Shown here: in pieces, positions 1 to 11,182 of the stretch
How the letters are laid out: each line of letters opens with the position of its first letter
Position numbering within the stretch: position 1 is the first letter of the stretch
The notes under the pieces: generated by a model
What the model was told of the DNA's origin: nothing
Databases searched by the model: none
What the model saw: the letters and a program-made list of their open reading frames with translations, nothing else
Program-made: the position numbers and the translations under genes
NCBI GenBank assembly: GCA_037013495.1
Contig: CM072811.1
Location: 19,124,159 to 19,188,158 of the forward strand
Length of the DNA: 64,000 bases
Source: Hippophae tibetana
Taxonomy: Eukaryota > Streptophyta > Magnoliopsida > Rosales > Elaeagnaceae
Direction of reading: 5' to 3'

Positions 1-3000
1 CGTTATAAATGGTTTATCAAAATTTTAGGTATAGGAGTTTTTCTAGCTCTCACACCATTTATAAAACTAATCATTTTCTCCCTATTTCTCGGTGGGAATA
101 GTTGTTAACACATAGTTATAACAAAAATCTAAAACATTAGTTTTTAAGATTAATTTATCAATTGATTTAAGAAAATAGACTCATGAAAGATATTTTTATC
201 TCTTCTTTAAGAAAATAGACTTATGGAAGATATTTTTATCTCTTTTTTTATTTCTTTTAGGACTTATTTGTCCTTTTCATTCCATTAGAATTTAGTGTAT
301 TTCTTTAATTTATTGATATAAAGAATCTCTTTTTGAGATAAATTCTTTATAAAATTCCTTTCATAATTAATAATTTCTAACAATTATCGTAATTTTTTTA
401 TTGATTATTCTGAAAATTTTCTCATTTTTGATATGATATGTTCTTGAAATTTTATTCTTGGTTGATTTAAAATTATTCCTAAAAATTTAATAGATTCTCT
501 TATATTTTTATTTTCTTTATAGATAGAATTATTCTATATTTTTGAAATTTTTCACATAATATTTTTAAGTGTTTCTTGTGCTTTTCTACGATTTTAGAAA
601 AAATAAGAATGTCATCAATATATATCAAACAAAATTCTTTAAGATTTTAAAGATGTTATCTATCAATTTTTGATAAACTTGTGTGGTTATATTTAATGCA
701 AAAGGTATTACACTTTATTGATAATGTCAGCTATCAATGGATTTGACTCATTTGCTAATTTAATTTGCTAAAATTTAGATTTATAATCATATTTATTGAA
801 AAAATTGGCTCTTTTAGTTTGATTAACTAATACATTTTTCTAGAAATAAAATGTCTATCAAATTCTAAATGCTCATTTAATATTTTGTAATTAATAACAA
901 TTCAAGTTTTTTCCCTTTTTATTTCATTATGATTTCTTAACATGAAAACTAGACTAGAGTATTGACTTTTAGTTTCTTCATTAATTTTTTATTTAATAAT
1001 CCATTTATTTGAATATCAAATTCATTTATATCCTATCTAGTATAGATCATTCGTTTAACTCGAATAATAACATTAAGATTATATAATTTTAAAGTGCAAT
1101 ATCTAAGACTTCTAGACCAAAGTTTAAATGGATCTTCACTAAAAATTTCTTCCCAAATTTTATATAATCAATGGGTTTCTTCTAATTGGTTGGTAAATAG
1201 TGTACAATCATCATTCTTAATTGGCACGAATTCTTTATCACACTTATGCTTATGTTGTTGTAAAAGTAAAATTTCTACAAGTTATTTATCTAAAGTAAAA
1301 TATATGGAATTATGATTTATTTTCATTAGATAATAATTTGTCATAAAATTACTTTTTATGACAAAATCTATGTGCATATTAAGAATACATAATATTTTAG
1401 GAATAATAAATTTTTTGTCATTAAACCAAATATCTACCTTTTTAACTTTGTATTGAATGATGGTGTTTTTTTTTCATTTATTCCTCTAACTGAGTAGGAT
1501 TTTTCATAAGTAACCATTTTTTTGATGGAATTGCGTTGGATCTACAACAACATAATTTTGCTACTGTGTTAAAGTACATAAGCTATATGTTTTATAACCT
1601 ACAAAATTAAAATATACTAGCACATAATTATAAATGTTTTACCATAACTTGGTAAAAAGATTATTTATTCTTTACCTACTTAGATATGATAAATTTGTAC
1701 TTGATGAATTTCTTCTTTTTGGTTAGTTTCGAGTTATATTAAAACCTGAAATTTTTTTACGGTAATAATTTTATTATCATTATCTTTAGGTTTAGAAGAT
1801 GATTCGTTAATTTTTGCCTTAAAGTTTTCTCAATCTTGGTCAAGATATAAAGTTTGCCAATCTTTATTGATTGAGTTTTTGTTTATAAAATATACATGAT
1901 TTTCTGATATTTGTATTTTCATTGTTGACGAATTTTTATGTCTAAGATTATCTATGAGATTTGTAAATAACCATTATTTTGGTATTTTTTAAGTGTTTCT
2001 AATTAATAAGTCAAGGTTGAATATATGTTTCATAAGGTCTTCATTTGAATAATTCTACAAAATGTTTATCAACTTCTCTTATTGAAGTTTCAGAAAAATT
2101 TGTTAATTCATGGATGATTTTTCATTAAATAGCTAAACTTTGATATGGATGATCCATACTTAAATTTTTAAGTTGAATTTTCATTTCTATTGAATTAGTT
2201 ATATTATGATCTGCTATAGATATAAAAAAATTTGGTTTTATGTTAAACTAAACAATTTCATTTACTAATTTTGACTAAACCACCTATTATGATTGTAAAG
2301 GAGTGTCTATTCCTTTTCTAAGTAAACTTGTAATTGAGATCTGTATTAGACCTATGTAAATATATTTCATTTCTAGATATTTTTATTCCATCTTTCTACT
2401 CTCTTTTTATCATATAGTTGTATTTCAACTATTTCGTCTTCTATACATTTAGCATAAGAGTTTTCAACAAATTGTTCATAAACTCTTGCCAAGAAAATTT
2501 TCAATTTGGACATTTTATAGATATCTTATTTCCTAACCTTTTGTCTGGTTCGTTCTATTTATTCAAGTTGTACTTGAATATAAGTTAGTTATTTTACCAT
2601 CACATTTTTTTAATTTTATATTTTGTAATTCTTTAATAGGAGTTTCATTTATTTGTATTGTAAAACCTTATTGTTCTTGTATCATAAATATCATCTTAGT
2701 TTCTTCTTTAGATTATTCATCTTCACTTTCTACCTCATATATTATTTATTCTATATTAGAGATTTATTCCCTATATAGAATCTCTAATTCATTTGTTTCT
2801 AAAGTTTTGATCATATTTTATATTTTTTTTTCTTTTTTAGGATACTCGGGTGCATAATGACCTTTTTCATTACATATATAACATATGTATTTTTTCCTTT
2901 AAAGTAATTTTGATTTAGGTTTTTGTTTTCTAATATATTTTTTTCTTTTTGGAAAGGTTTGTTCTTTTTTTTTCAAAAGCTTCCCCTTGAATTTTCTTTT

Positions 3001-3510
3001 CTTATAGAATTTTCTATTTCGAACATCCTATTTTTCAATTTTCTTTTAATATTTTATTACAACATTGTTAATCATGTTTTGTACTACTGATTTGGTTTTT
3101 AATTTTCCTTTTTTGTTTTAACAAATAAGCATTGTTTATTTATCTGTATAAGGACATAGTTTATCCTAAAACCTATAATGTTTGCTTTATTTAGCTTTTT
3201 AAACCAATCTGGATATAATTTAATAGCTAATTCATCCCAAGAATTTAATAGTTTATGGAAAAATTGATCTAATCAATATATTTCCTAGGGAGATTTCACA
3301 AGAAAATAATATTTTTTAAATAATTTTACATAATTTTCAAATTGATAAATATTGCATAATTCTAGTTTTGATATAGCATAGTTAGGAACTTCTTGAACTG
3401 TTGGTTCTCTAGCTTTTCCTATCAAATTTTCTTTAATTAATTTCGTAAATTCTCTTAATATAGCATCATACTTGAGAAAATTTTACAATAAAAATATTGT
3501 TTATTCTCTA
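1..3510 (-). mobile_element. Endogenous caulimovirid copy 1, left fragment (coat protein to reverse transcriptase)
   Basis: Fossil plant pararetrovirus read on the minus strand. From high to low coordinates the recognisable parts are a coat-protein region with a CCHC-type zinc-knuckle trace near 2,830-2,890, a probable protease zone near 1,500-1,700, a reverse transcriptase with an RT entry region near 900-1,060 and a YIDD motif near 610-630, then the RT-RNase H connection, which runs off the window start. The part order (coat, protease, RT, RNase H in one polyprotein) fits Petuvirus/Florendovirus-like Caulimoviridae. It is heavily broken, with well over ten interruptions, so it is old. It is continuous in order and strand with the fragment at 11,183-14,385; the CACTA-type element between them is a later insertion. 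Family assignment rests on motifs and gene order, not on a search. Confidence 0.72.
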
Positions 3511-3659
3511 CACTACTAAAATAGTGATCTTTGGTCTCGAAAATTTAGCCACATTATTTTTAAAAAGTGAGGCCATAGGATTTTGATCAAGGTCTAATAA
3601 AAGACTGAGACTATAATGTATACGCATAGCCTTTATTTTTATCAGTAACTGTGACCATA

Positions 3660-5560
3660 AGTTAAATTACAAAAATTACATAAACATGAATAAATTTATA
3701 TAATAACAATTATTAAATAATCGTAATCTAATTAAAATAATAGAGTCCTAATTTTTTTTAAAACTAAAATCAAATAATATATTGTGTTTGTTATTCATTT
3801 AAAAAAAATAAAAAAATTACTTTAAATATTTTTCATTTCTCTCTTAGTTTAATTTTATATATTTTCTCTCTTTTACACCACATTAAATTTCTTTATCAAT
3901 TCTTTTTCTTTTTTCCTCCCAATTGTTTTTCTTTTTCCCTATCTTTTTTTTTTCTTCCTACTCATGCTATCTTTTCCTTTCTTTTCTTTGCTTTCTTTTA
4001 TTTTTCTTTTCCCCTTCAAGCTAGGTTTTCCTTTTCTTTTTCTTTTTCGCATTTGTGTGCCTCTGATATTTCTGAGCCTCTAGCCTTTGGAGCTCAAGTT
4101 TTCCTATATGTGCTTAAAGCATTCACTTTCATTTCACTTTCCCGATTTTGTTTTCTATTCTCTCTTTAGGGTTTTATTGTTTATTGTTTTTGATTTTTTT
4201 GGGTGTTCTCTTGTCATATTTTAGTCAAATTGAAGAAATAGATCTTGTGTAGACTTCAGTTGTCTAATAAAAGTAATGATGATGTGGATTTTAAGATAAT
4301 CTCTACTATGTGCTCTGATTTATGTTTTTGGTGATTGATTTACTTTTGTGGATCAAAATGCTTGCCTTTCGTAGGTTGTTTGGAAATTGAAGATTTATTT
4401 TTCACCATAAAATATTGCGGATTGGGATCAGAGACAAACTATGAATCGACTTGACATAGCATGGTGTTAAATTTTTGTTTCTTTGCTCAAGCTAAACTTC
4501 TTAATTATTGCGACCAACTTACACATTGAGTATTCAAATGATGCACTCGAAACATAGAGTTTGGTTTTAACTTTTCATTTCTATCTGTTAGAGAATATTA
4601 AAACTTGGATCTTTCATAAGTTTGTTAATAATTTTATTAATAATGTCTAGGTCAAAACTATAAATCCGAAGAAGTGTTACGTTCAACCCAACATCGGGAT
4701 TGTGTCACCTTATTCTTCTTATGATGTTATAGGTTTTTTTCATTGATTCATTTATCAATTTGTAAGTGTTTTAGTTATTGCAAATTCATAGTACCATTTG
4801 TAATGTTTTCTATGTTTCAGTCACCATGCAAGCACAAAAGAAGCTCCTCTTGACATGTAATGCAAAGACACATTTCTTTGTCAAAGTGTAAAAGTTATTA
4901 ATGATGGAGAAGCTCCAAAGGATGTTACTATAGAAATGGTAAATTATATGTGATTATTATTCATGTTTTTGAGTTTGTGTTGTATGTGAATTTTATTGAT
5001 GCAAGGAATTGGGTTTGCATAGTTCAATAATGTGGTTTAGAAGAACGGTTATCGCACAAAGGTTCATTTTCCCTCAAGCTAGCTTTCAGTAAGCATCCTC
5101 CACTTCTAGCCCCTTTTCCAACAATTTTTCTCCACATACTTCTAGTAAAATCCTTGATTTTTTTTTCCTTCATAAAATACATCTATCTAAAAGAAACTAT
5201 ATTTAATCAAATTAGTAGTTGTTTGTTAAGTAATATTATAGTAGTGTAGTTCGCTTATTCAAAATTTAGTAAACATGAATTTTTTCTTTGACTGTCATAA
5301 TTGGGAGCTGTATTTCATTCTGATGGTTTAGTTTTATAGATGTAACTCTTAGAATGACACAAGTAGTGAATACAATTTATATGAAACAACCTAAAATGTG
5401 TTTTCACTATAGTTTTATCCTAATTACTTCTATATATATCTTGCAACTAGATAGAAAACCATCCATTTGTGTCAATTTTAAGGATGGTCCTATAGGCATA
5501 ACTACTACCCACAACTAAACGATGATGGCTATTGTAATAATTGCATTCTACGAGCGTATT
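3660..5560 (+). other. CACTA A interior, left part: pyrimidine-rich tract and possible exon remnant
   Basis: A pyrimidine-rich stretch (about 3,895-4,050) resembles a plant 5' leader. A segment at 4,821-4,938 is bounded by a good acceptor (tgtttcag) and a donor (gtaaat). It contains readable phrases such as VINDGEAPKDVTIEM in one frame, but it is not open throughout. This could be a decayed transposon ORF or a captured host exon. No family is recognised. Confidence 0.25.
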
Positions 5561-5563
5561 GTT

Positions 5564-6352
5564 TGTTAAGTATCCTTGTTCCACATCGGCCAGGAGCAAG
5601 GCAACAATGTTGCTTATAAACCTGGACAACCCTTAACTCAATGAGATCTTATTGGGTTGAGTTAGACTTGGGTTTCTAACATGGTATCAGAGCTCTGCTC
5701 CTAGTTTATATGTGCTTGGACCGTGTGCTCTACCACAATATCACCATGGTGCTTATATCCACCTTTGTCCACTGTGTGGAAAGGGGATGTTAAGTATCCT
5801 TGTCCCATATTGGCTAGGAGTAAGGTAGTAATACTAATTATAAGCTTGGGCAACCCTTAAGTCAATGAGATCTTATTTGGTTGAGTTAGGCCTGGGTTTC
5901 TAACATGGTATCAAAGCTTTGCTCATGGTCTCTATATGCTTGGATCCTAGGCTTTACCATAGTCTTACCGTGGCACTTATGTCCACCTTTGTCCGCTATG
6001 TAGAGATGGGCTATTAAGTATCCTTATCCCACATTGGCTAGGAGTAAGGCAACAATACTGCTTATAAGCATGGACAACCCTTAACTCAATGAGATCTTAT
6101 TAGGTTAAGTTAGGCCTGAGTTTCTAACATGGTATCAGAGCTCTGCTCCTGGTCTCTATATGCTTGGACCCTGGGATCTACCACAGTTTCACCGTGGTGC
6201 TTATGTCCACCTCTGTTCGCCGTATGGAAGGGAGCTGTTAAGTATCCTTGTTCCACATCGACTAGGAGGAAGGAAGTAATCCTGCTTATAAACCTGAACA
6301 AGCCTTAACTCAATGATATCTTATTGGGTTGAGTTAGGCCTGGGTTTCTAAT
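5564..6352 (+). mobile_element. Tandem TRIM (miniature LTR retroelement) array, four LTR copies
   Basis: Four copies of a 118-bp LTR starting TGTTAAGTATCC and ending TTTCTAACA begin at 5,564, 5,788, 6,012 and 6,236, an exact spacing of 224 bp each time. The first three are each followed at once by TGGTATCAGAGC or a one-base variant, the primer site complementary to plant initiator tRNA-Met (5,682, 5,906, 6,130). About 106 bp of non-coding internal sequence then leads to the next LTR. This is the layout of a TRIM: very short LTRs, an iMet primer site and no coding capacity, here as three LTR-internal units plus a closing LTR. The copies differ by scattered substitutions, so the array is not recent. 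A clear 5-bp target duplication was not found. Confidence 0.85.
5682..5701 (+). other. Primer binding site of TRIM unit 1 (initiator tRNA-Met)
   Basis: TGGTATCAGAGCTCTG follows directly after the LTR end TTTCTAACA. It matches the complement of the 3' end of plant initiator tRNA-Met. Equivalent sites lie at 5,906 and 6,130. Confidence 0.85.
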
Positions 6353-8344
6353 ATTATAGAAACAAATAATTGTATTAGGCTAACACTATTAGGGTCAATC
6401 ATCAAGTGCATGAAAATTCAAGCTTGCATGTATATGTACATATGCAAATTGAGATTCAGAAGAAGATCACATTGAATCTCATTTCTGCTAGATGTATAAG
6501 TATTCTTCTATGTAATGCTAATTGGATGGGATAACTTGAAAATGTCTATTCAAACCTTAACATCTTGTGTTTTGTGACTGTTGTTGAATATACATATATG
6601 AATTGGAACAGGTCGATCTTGTTGTTGCTAGTTTGAGTGAACTTTCAGTTATCAATCTCAGGAGATTATTTGCAAACAAGGGTTCTAGTTTCATGGATCC
6701 ACAAAAGCAGATAAACGAGAAATTATCGCATAAGTGGAAGCTGAGAATTGATATCATTTAGGGATATGGCTTTTTTTCTTGCTCATATAAATTATTATTA
6801 TTATTTTGACTTGTTATCTAGTGAATTGATTTTTCCTAACTAGGTTTTTATTTTTAGGTATATGATCTTGTTACGATGAGATGTACATAAAAGAAAGGTT
6901 AATTCTTTTTAAAGTTCAATTTTCTCAAATGTTACTTTTCATTATATAGGGTTCACATTATATTAAATAGTTATCAACATTGAAGGGCTCAATGTTTATT
7001 GATATGATATAGGATGAAATTAAGTTACAAATGCATGGTTCATTAAACTCCATAATTTCAACCTTTTTAAAATTTTCACTAGAAGTATTTACACTATTTA
7101 TTGATCATTTCTGTGTAATATCTTTTTAATTAGATTATATTAAGCTTACAATTAATTTTTTGTTCTAATATGCAGTATCCTAAGCAATAATTGCAAGTGG
7201 TTTTTTTATTCTATTCATTTGCATTATTTGAGTTTGCATATTGAGATAAGTATGCTATTTAAAGAGATTACGTTTTTGTCCTTTGTCTATTTGGATTTTT
7301 TGTACTTGAGATTATGCATTTTCAATTGTTTTTTTTTCATTTGCTTTAACCATTTGATCTCAACTCTTTACCTATTACAAGTTGATGTAATGTAAGTTTC
7401 TAAAATCAAGTTATTTTGAGAATAAAAGATTAACGTATATGCTTTAAGAATATAAAATGAACCTTAGTAAATGTAGCTGATTGTTCTATGTCCATATATA
7501 TATATATATATATCACAAAGCCTTTCTATTTTGTTTTGTATGTAAATTGGAAGAACATAATGCTCGAAGAAAACTGCACATGCTCAATAATGTGTATTTT
7601 ATCTACTCAAAGTAAAAATTAACCTAATCTTTATAGTAATTGTTGTAGCAAACAGACTACAAGCTTGGGAAATCTTAGAAGATCTTACAACTCATTTTGA
7701 ATATTAAGCATGTTTTTAGTACCTTCAAGTATTATGAAAAATTGATGCTTGTTTTAGTCATAGTATCTTTAATTGCTATACATGGTGAGTTTTCCACAAT
7801 GATTTGGTGTCATGATTTCATGAATATAATTAGATAGTTAATTTTATCAATATTATCTTATTACCAATTGCTGGAAACGTAACTGAACATGTTAGAGCCG
7901 TTATTTTTACTTTAAAAAAAATTGGTGAGTCTCTTTTGTCTTACTTGTTCACTCACAATATCCATTTCGTTCTCCTTATTAACTATTAATGTCACCAAAA
8001 TACAAGATATAACATTAGGGGTTACTTTAGGATCTGAAACACAAATTGCTACTTTTGCGGAATGAGTGGGCAGAACTTAGACCATCTATACTTCTTATCT
8101 ACATTTTTATTAGATTTATTTATATTGTGGACAATTTGATTAGTATTGTTATTGATATATTTTTTGCATGTATTTCATATTTTGGAACACTTTAATTAGC
8201 TAGCTAATAAGACTTTATTATGTTTTAGTGTATAAACTCTCAAATGTAATTGCACTCAAAAAATTTATATAATATGAATTTTAATATTATAAATAATAAA
8301 TTTATTGTAATTTATATTGAAAATGGGGTTAATTGAGATGTATA
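6353..8344. other. CACTA A interior, right part; AT-rich, one exon-like piece
   Basis: Mostly AT-rich DNA with no recognised gene apart from the exon-like piece at 6,612-6,761. A short TA-repeat lies near 7,496-7,514. Some stretches (for example around 7,620-7,900) look like former transcribed sequence but no reading frame stands out. Confidence 0.4.
6612..6761 (+). pseudogene. Possible terminal exon of an unidentified gene fragment
   Basis: After a plausible acceptor (ggaacag) there is a 49-codon open frame beginning VDLVVASLSELSVINLRR and ending KWKLRIDII before TAG. Its composition is protein-like (DPQKQINEKL, SHKWK) and quite unlike the AT-rich DNA around it. I do not recognise the family. 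It lies within CACTA element A, so it may be a captured host exon or the 3' end of a transposon-encoded protein. No matching upstream exon could be joined with confidence. Confidence 0.35.
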
Positions 8345-8600
8345 TGGTCATATTTTAAATGTAGCCGAGAAAATAGACATATCATTTGGTCTTGATCTTA
8401 ATGAATGTCTATGGTCTCAGTTTTTTGAAGATCGTGACCAAATGGTATATCTATGGCCTTGGTATTTTAAAGAATATGACTAAATGGTATGTTTATGGTC
8501 TCGATCTTTTATAAGACCAAGACCAAATGTATGTCTATAGCCTCGGTCTTTTAAAGAATGTGACCAAATGGTATACCTTTTAAGATCAAGAAAAAATTAT
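8345..8600. repeat. CACTA A subterminal repeat block
   Basis: Several imperfect copies, in both orientations, of a motif built from 'gaccaaatggtat' and 'ggtctcggtctttt' are clustered here. The same motif recurs at 10,990-11,155 and just inside the left terminus at 3,529-3,640. Clustered short repeats near the ends are typical transposase-binding regions of CACTA elements. Confidence 0.6.
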
Positions 8601-8832
8601 AGAAGAATGGGCACAATCTATGTCCTTTATTTTACTTAATTATAGAAAACTTTGACAAAATAAAAGTTTCTATATTATATTGCATAAACCTTATAAGGAG
8701 ATACATTACCGTGATTAAAATAATGGGAAAATATCCAAAGAGGTAGCACTACTACAAAATTGATATATGACATTGGTTATAAAAATCGAGGCCTAAGTGA
8801 GAGAGACCATTGTTGTTTGTTTTGCAGAACAT

Positions 8833-10983
8833 AAAAAACGTGCAAGTATACACGGTCACAAGTAATAATATGATAAATAAATTATCGTTCCCACAGAGAA
8901 ATGTTACCAACTCTTGTTAATTACTAAAATTATTTAAACCTGATTTTATTCAAACAATCAATAATTTTATGCAGTTTGACTTAATTAATAATTTTGTTTC
9001 TTTTTAACAATTTTTATGAAAATTCTAGGATTGCAGTTTACCCAAATTAATTCACTTGAATATTTTATTCTCTCTTGATTTATGCTCTCATGTTTTAAGT
9101 TGTTAACCAAGAACTCCTAATTTATCCATATATCTCTTTCAAGCTCCATACAGACACATCCAGTTAAAATGATTCACTATATTCCTATGAGAATTAATTT
9201 CAACCAGATTTATTAAGTTCTGAGTTCTCAAAAAGTTACACATACAATAAAAGTATATTTCTATCCCTTATGTATATACGTTATTTTATCCCGAGCAACA
9301 CACAAAAATTCCTTTTTCAAGTTTATTTAAGTGCCATATATCAGTTAATTAATCTTTCGATAATTAAAAGCAGGTAAAATAAAAAACTTAAAACAGTTCC
9401 ATAAATCATTCAAAAATAATTAATTCAAGTTTCATAATTTACGTAACACTACAATCCTAGAACAAATAGATTAGTTCATAGAAGAAATTAAAATTACAAC
9501 ACCACAAAAATAAAACATTGCAGAGAAACAAAAATTAAAAGAAAATGAGTTAGGAGAAACTCTTTCACGATTCCTCAATGAAAAATAATTTCTTCCTTTT
9601 CCTTCTTCTTCGTCAACCTCTTTCTCTGTAATTTTCCTAAGATAATACACAACAAAAATGTCAAAATAAAATGTTCTGCGTGTAAAACCAGACACGCAGA
9701 GAGGAAAAATGAAAAATTCTTAAGAGAGAATTATTGAAAAATGAGAGAGAACTGGAGAATTTCTGAAAAAAAAAATGAGAGAGAACTCTCTGCTGAAAAA
9801 AATGAAAACGAAGAAAAAGTCTCCAAAACCAAAAACAAAACGCGTCAAAATGATTTTTCCCCGTAAAATATATCCCCACTTTTCAATTATTCTTTTTTTA
9901 TTATTAGTGGGGGACAAAAATAAATGGGGGAATTAAAATAACATCACGCGTGAAAACCATTCTGCGCGTTTCTGATTTTTTTTCTTTTTTTACGCATGCC
10001 ATGTGTCACCATGTGATTGGCTGTGAGAAATTCAGAGACACGTGGCAGAGTTTCATTGGAAGGGCAGGTCAGGCTCATGGAGAAAGGGTGGAGCGCAACG
10101 CATGCGATTCTCCCGCGTTTAAAACATTTCAACGGCTAGAAGTGGGCGTCGTTTCTGCATTTTTATTTTACCAAATACACGCCATGTGTCGTCATCTTAT
10201 TGGATATAATATTTAGGAGACACGTGGCTGCTTCTTTGTCGTTGAAACGTGAGGGTGCACGCTGCTTGGATGAAGCGCGTCACATAGGATTTTGTCGAAG
10301 AGCGGCTCGGTGCGCGACAGCTTGGTTCCACGTGCTTCAATTTGGACCGTTCAACTGATCCAACGGTGAGCGATGCACCTCGGGGAAATTCTGCGCAGCC
10401 GACATGTGGGTCCCACCCTGCACGCCATTCTGCGTGGCGAGTGGGCCCCATGTGTCGAGCTGTGCGCTTCAGGATTTCTCGGCCCACTCGCTTTTGTTGC
10501 ATTTAGATTTCACGCGCCAAATCTTGACCGTTGATGGGATGATCGAGCGGTGTGTGTTGGGCGTTGTGAATGGCGCGAGTGGCTCTTCTCCTACGCAGAA
10601 ATTCAACTTTTTATTAATTGCATTTTGACCCGCAAATTTAATTCAAATTAATTTCTACATTTTTTTTAATTGTCGTTAAGCCCTTTTCTAATTTAAATTA
10701 AATTTTTTAAACTTTTAATAATTAAAATTAAGCCCAATTTTAATTTAAATTATATTTTCGATTTTTATAAATTGCAATTAAACACTCTTTTATTTGAAAT
10801 TATATTTTTGGACACAAATTTGCATTTAAGTACGTTTTCGATACAAATTACTTAATTTTATTAAAATTTATAAAAAACAGTAAATACTAATTTATTACAC
10901 TAGAATTAACTAAAAATTGTAAAGAATATAGCAATTATAATTAATAAAATAGATGAAAATAACTATATAAAATACAGTTATCA
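8833..10983 (-). mobile_element. Solo LTR of a Gypsy-type element, nested in CACTA A
   Basis: Read on the minus strand it starts TGATAACTGTATTTT at 10,983 and ends near 'gtatacttgcacgtt'. The start resembles that of the LTR at 40,287 (TGATAACATAC), and both contain a GC-rich promoter-like block. The 5 bp AACAT lie on each side (8,828-8,832 and 10,984-10,988), consistent with a target duplication, although the 3' end lacks the usual CA and could lie about 15 bp further out. No internal region is present, so it is a solo LTR. Confidence 0.5.
9940..10620. promoter_or_regulatory. GC-rich, G-box-rich promoter-like block in the solo LTR
   Basis: A sharp GC-rich island in AT-rich surroundings. It holds several ACACGTGG / CCATGTGTC elements (near 10,002, 10,038, 10,183, 10,220, 10,330 and 10,445), the core of plant G-box and ABRE-like sites, and many CG dinucleotides. 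A similar island lies in the LTR at 40,287-41,935. It probably corresponds to the U3 promoter region of this LTR family. Confidence 0.5.
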
Positions 10984-11182
10984 AACATAGACTCTTACAT
11001 ATGGTCTTGATTTTTAACGGAGCCATAGACATACCATTTGATCACAATCTTTTATAAGACCAAGGCCATAGATATACCATTTGGTCTCGGTCTTTTATAA
11101 GACCGTGACCATAGACATATAATTTGATCATAGTCTTATAAAAGACCGAGGCCATGGTTTTTCTTTTTGTTTTGTTCTACTA

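Noticed and set aside
9471-10628. Several overlapping open frames on both strands in the GC-rich region
   Set aside because: They overlap in all frames, lack protein-like composition and follow from the GC-rich, stop-poor LTR block; no recognisable domain.
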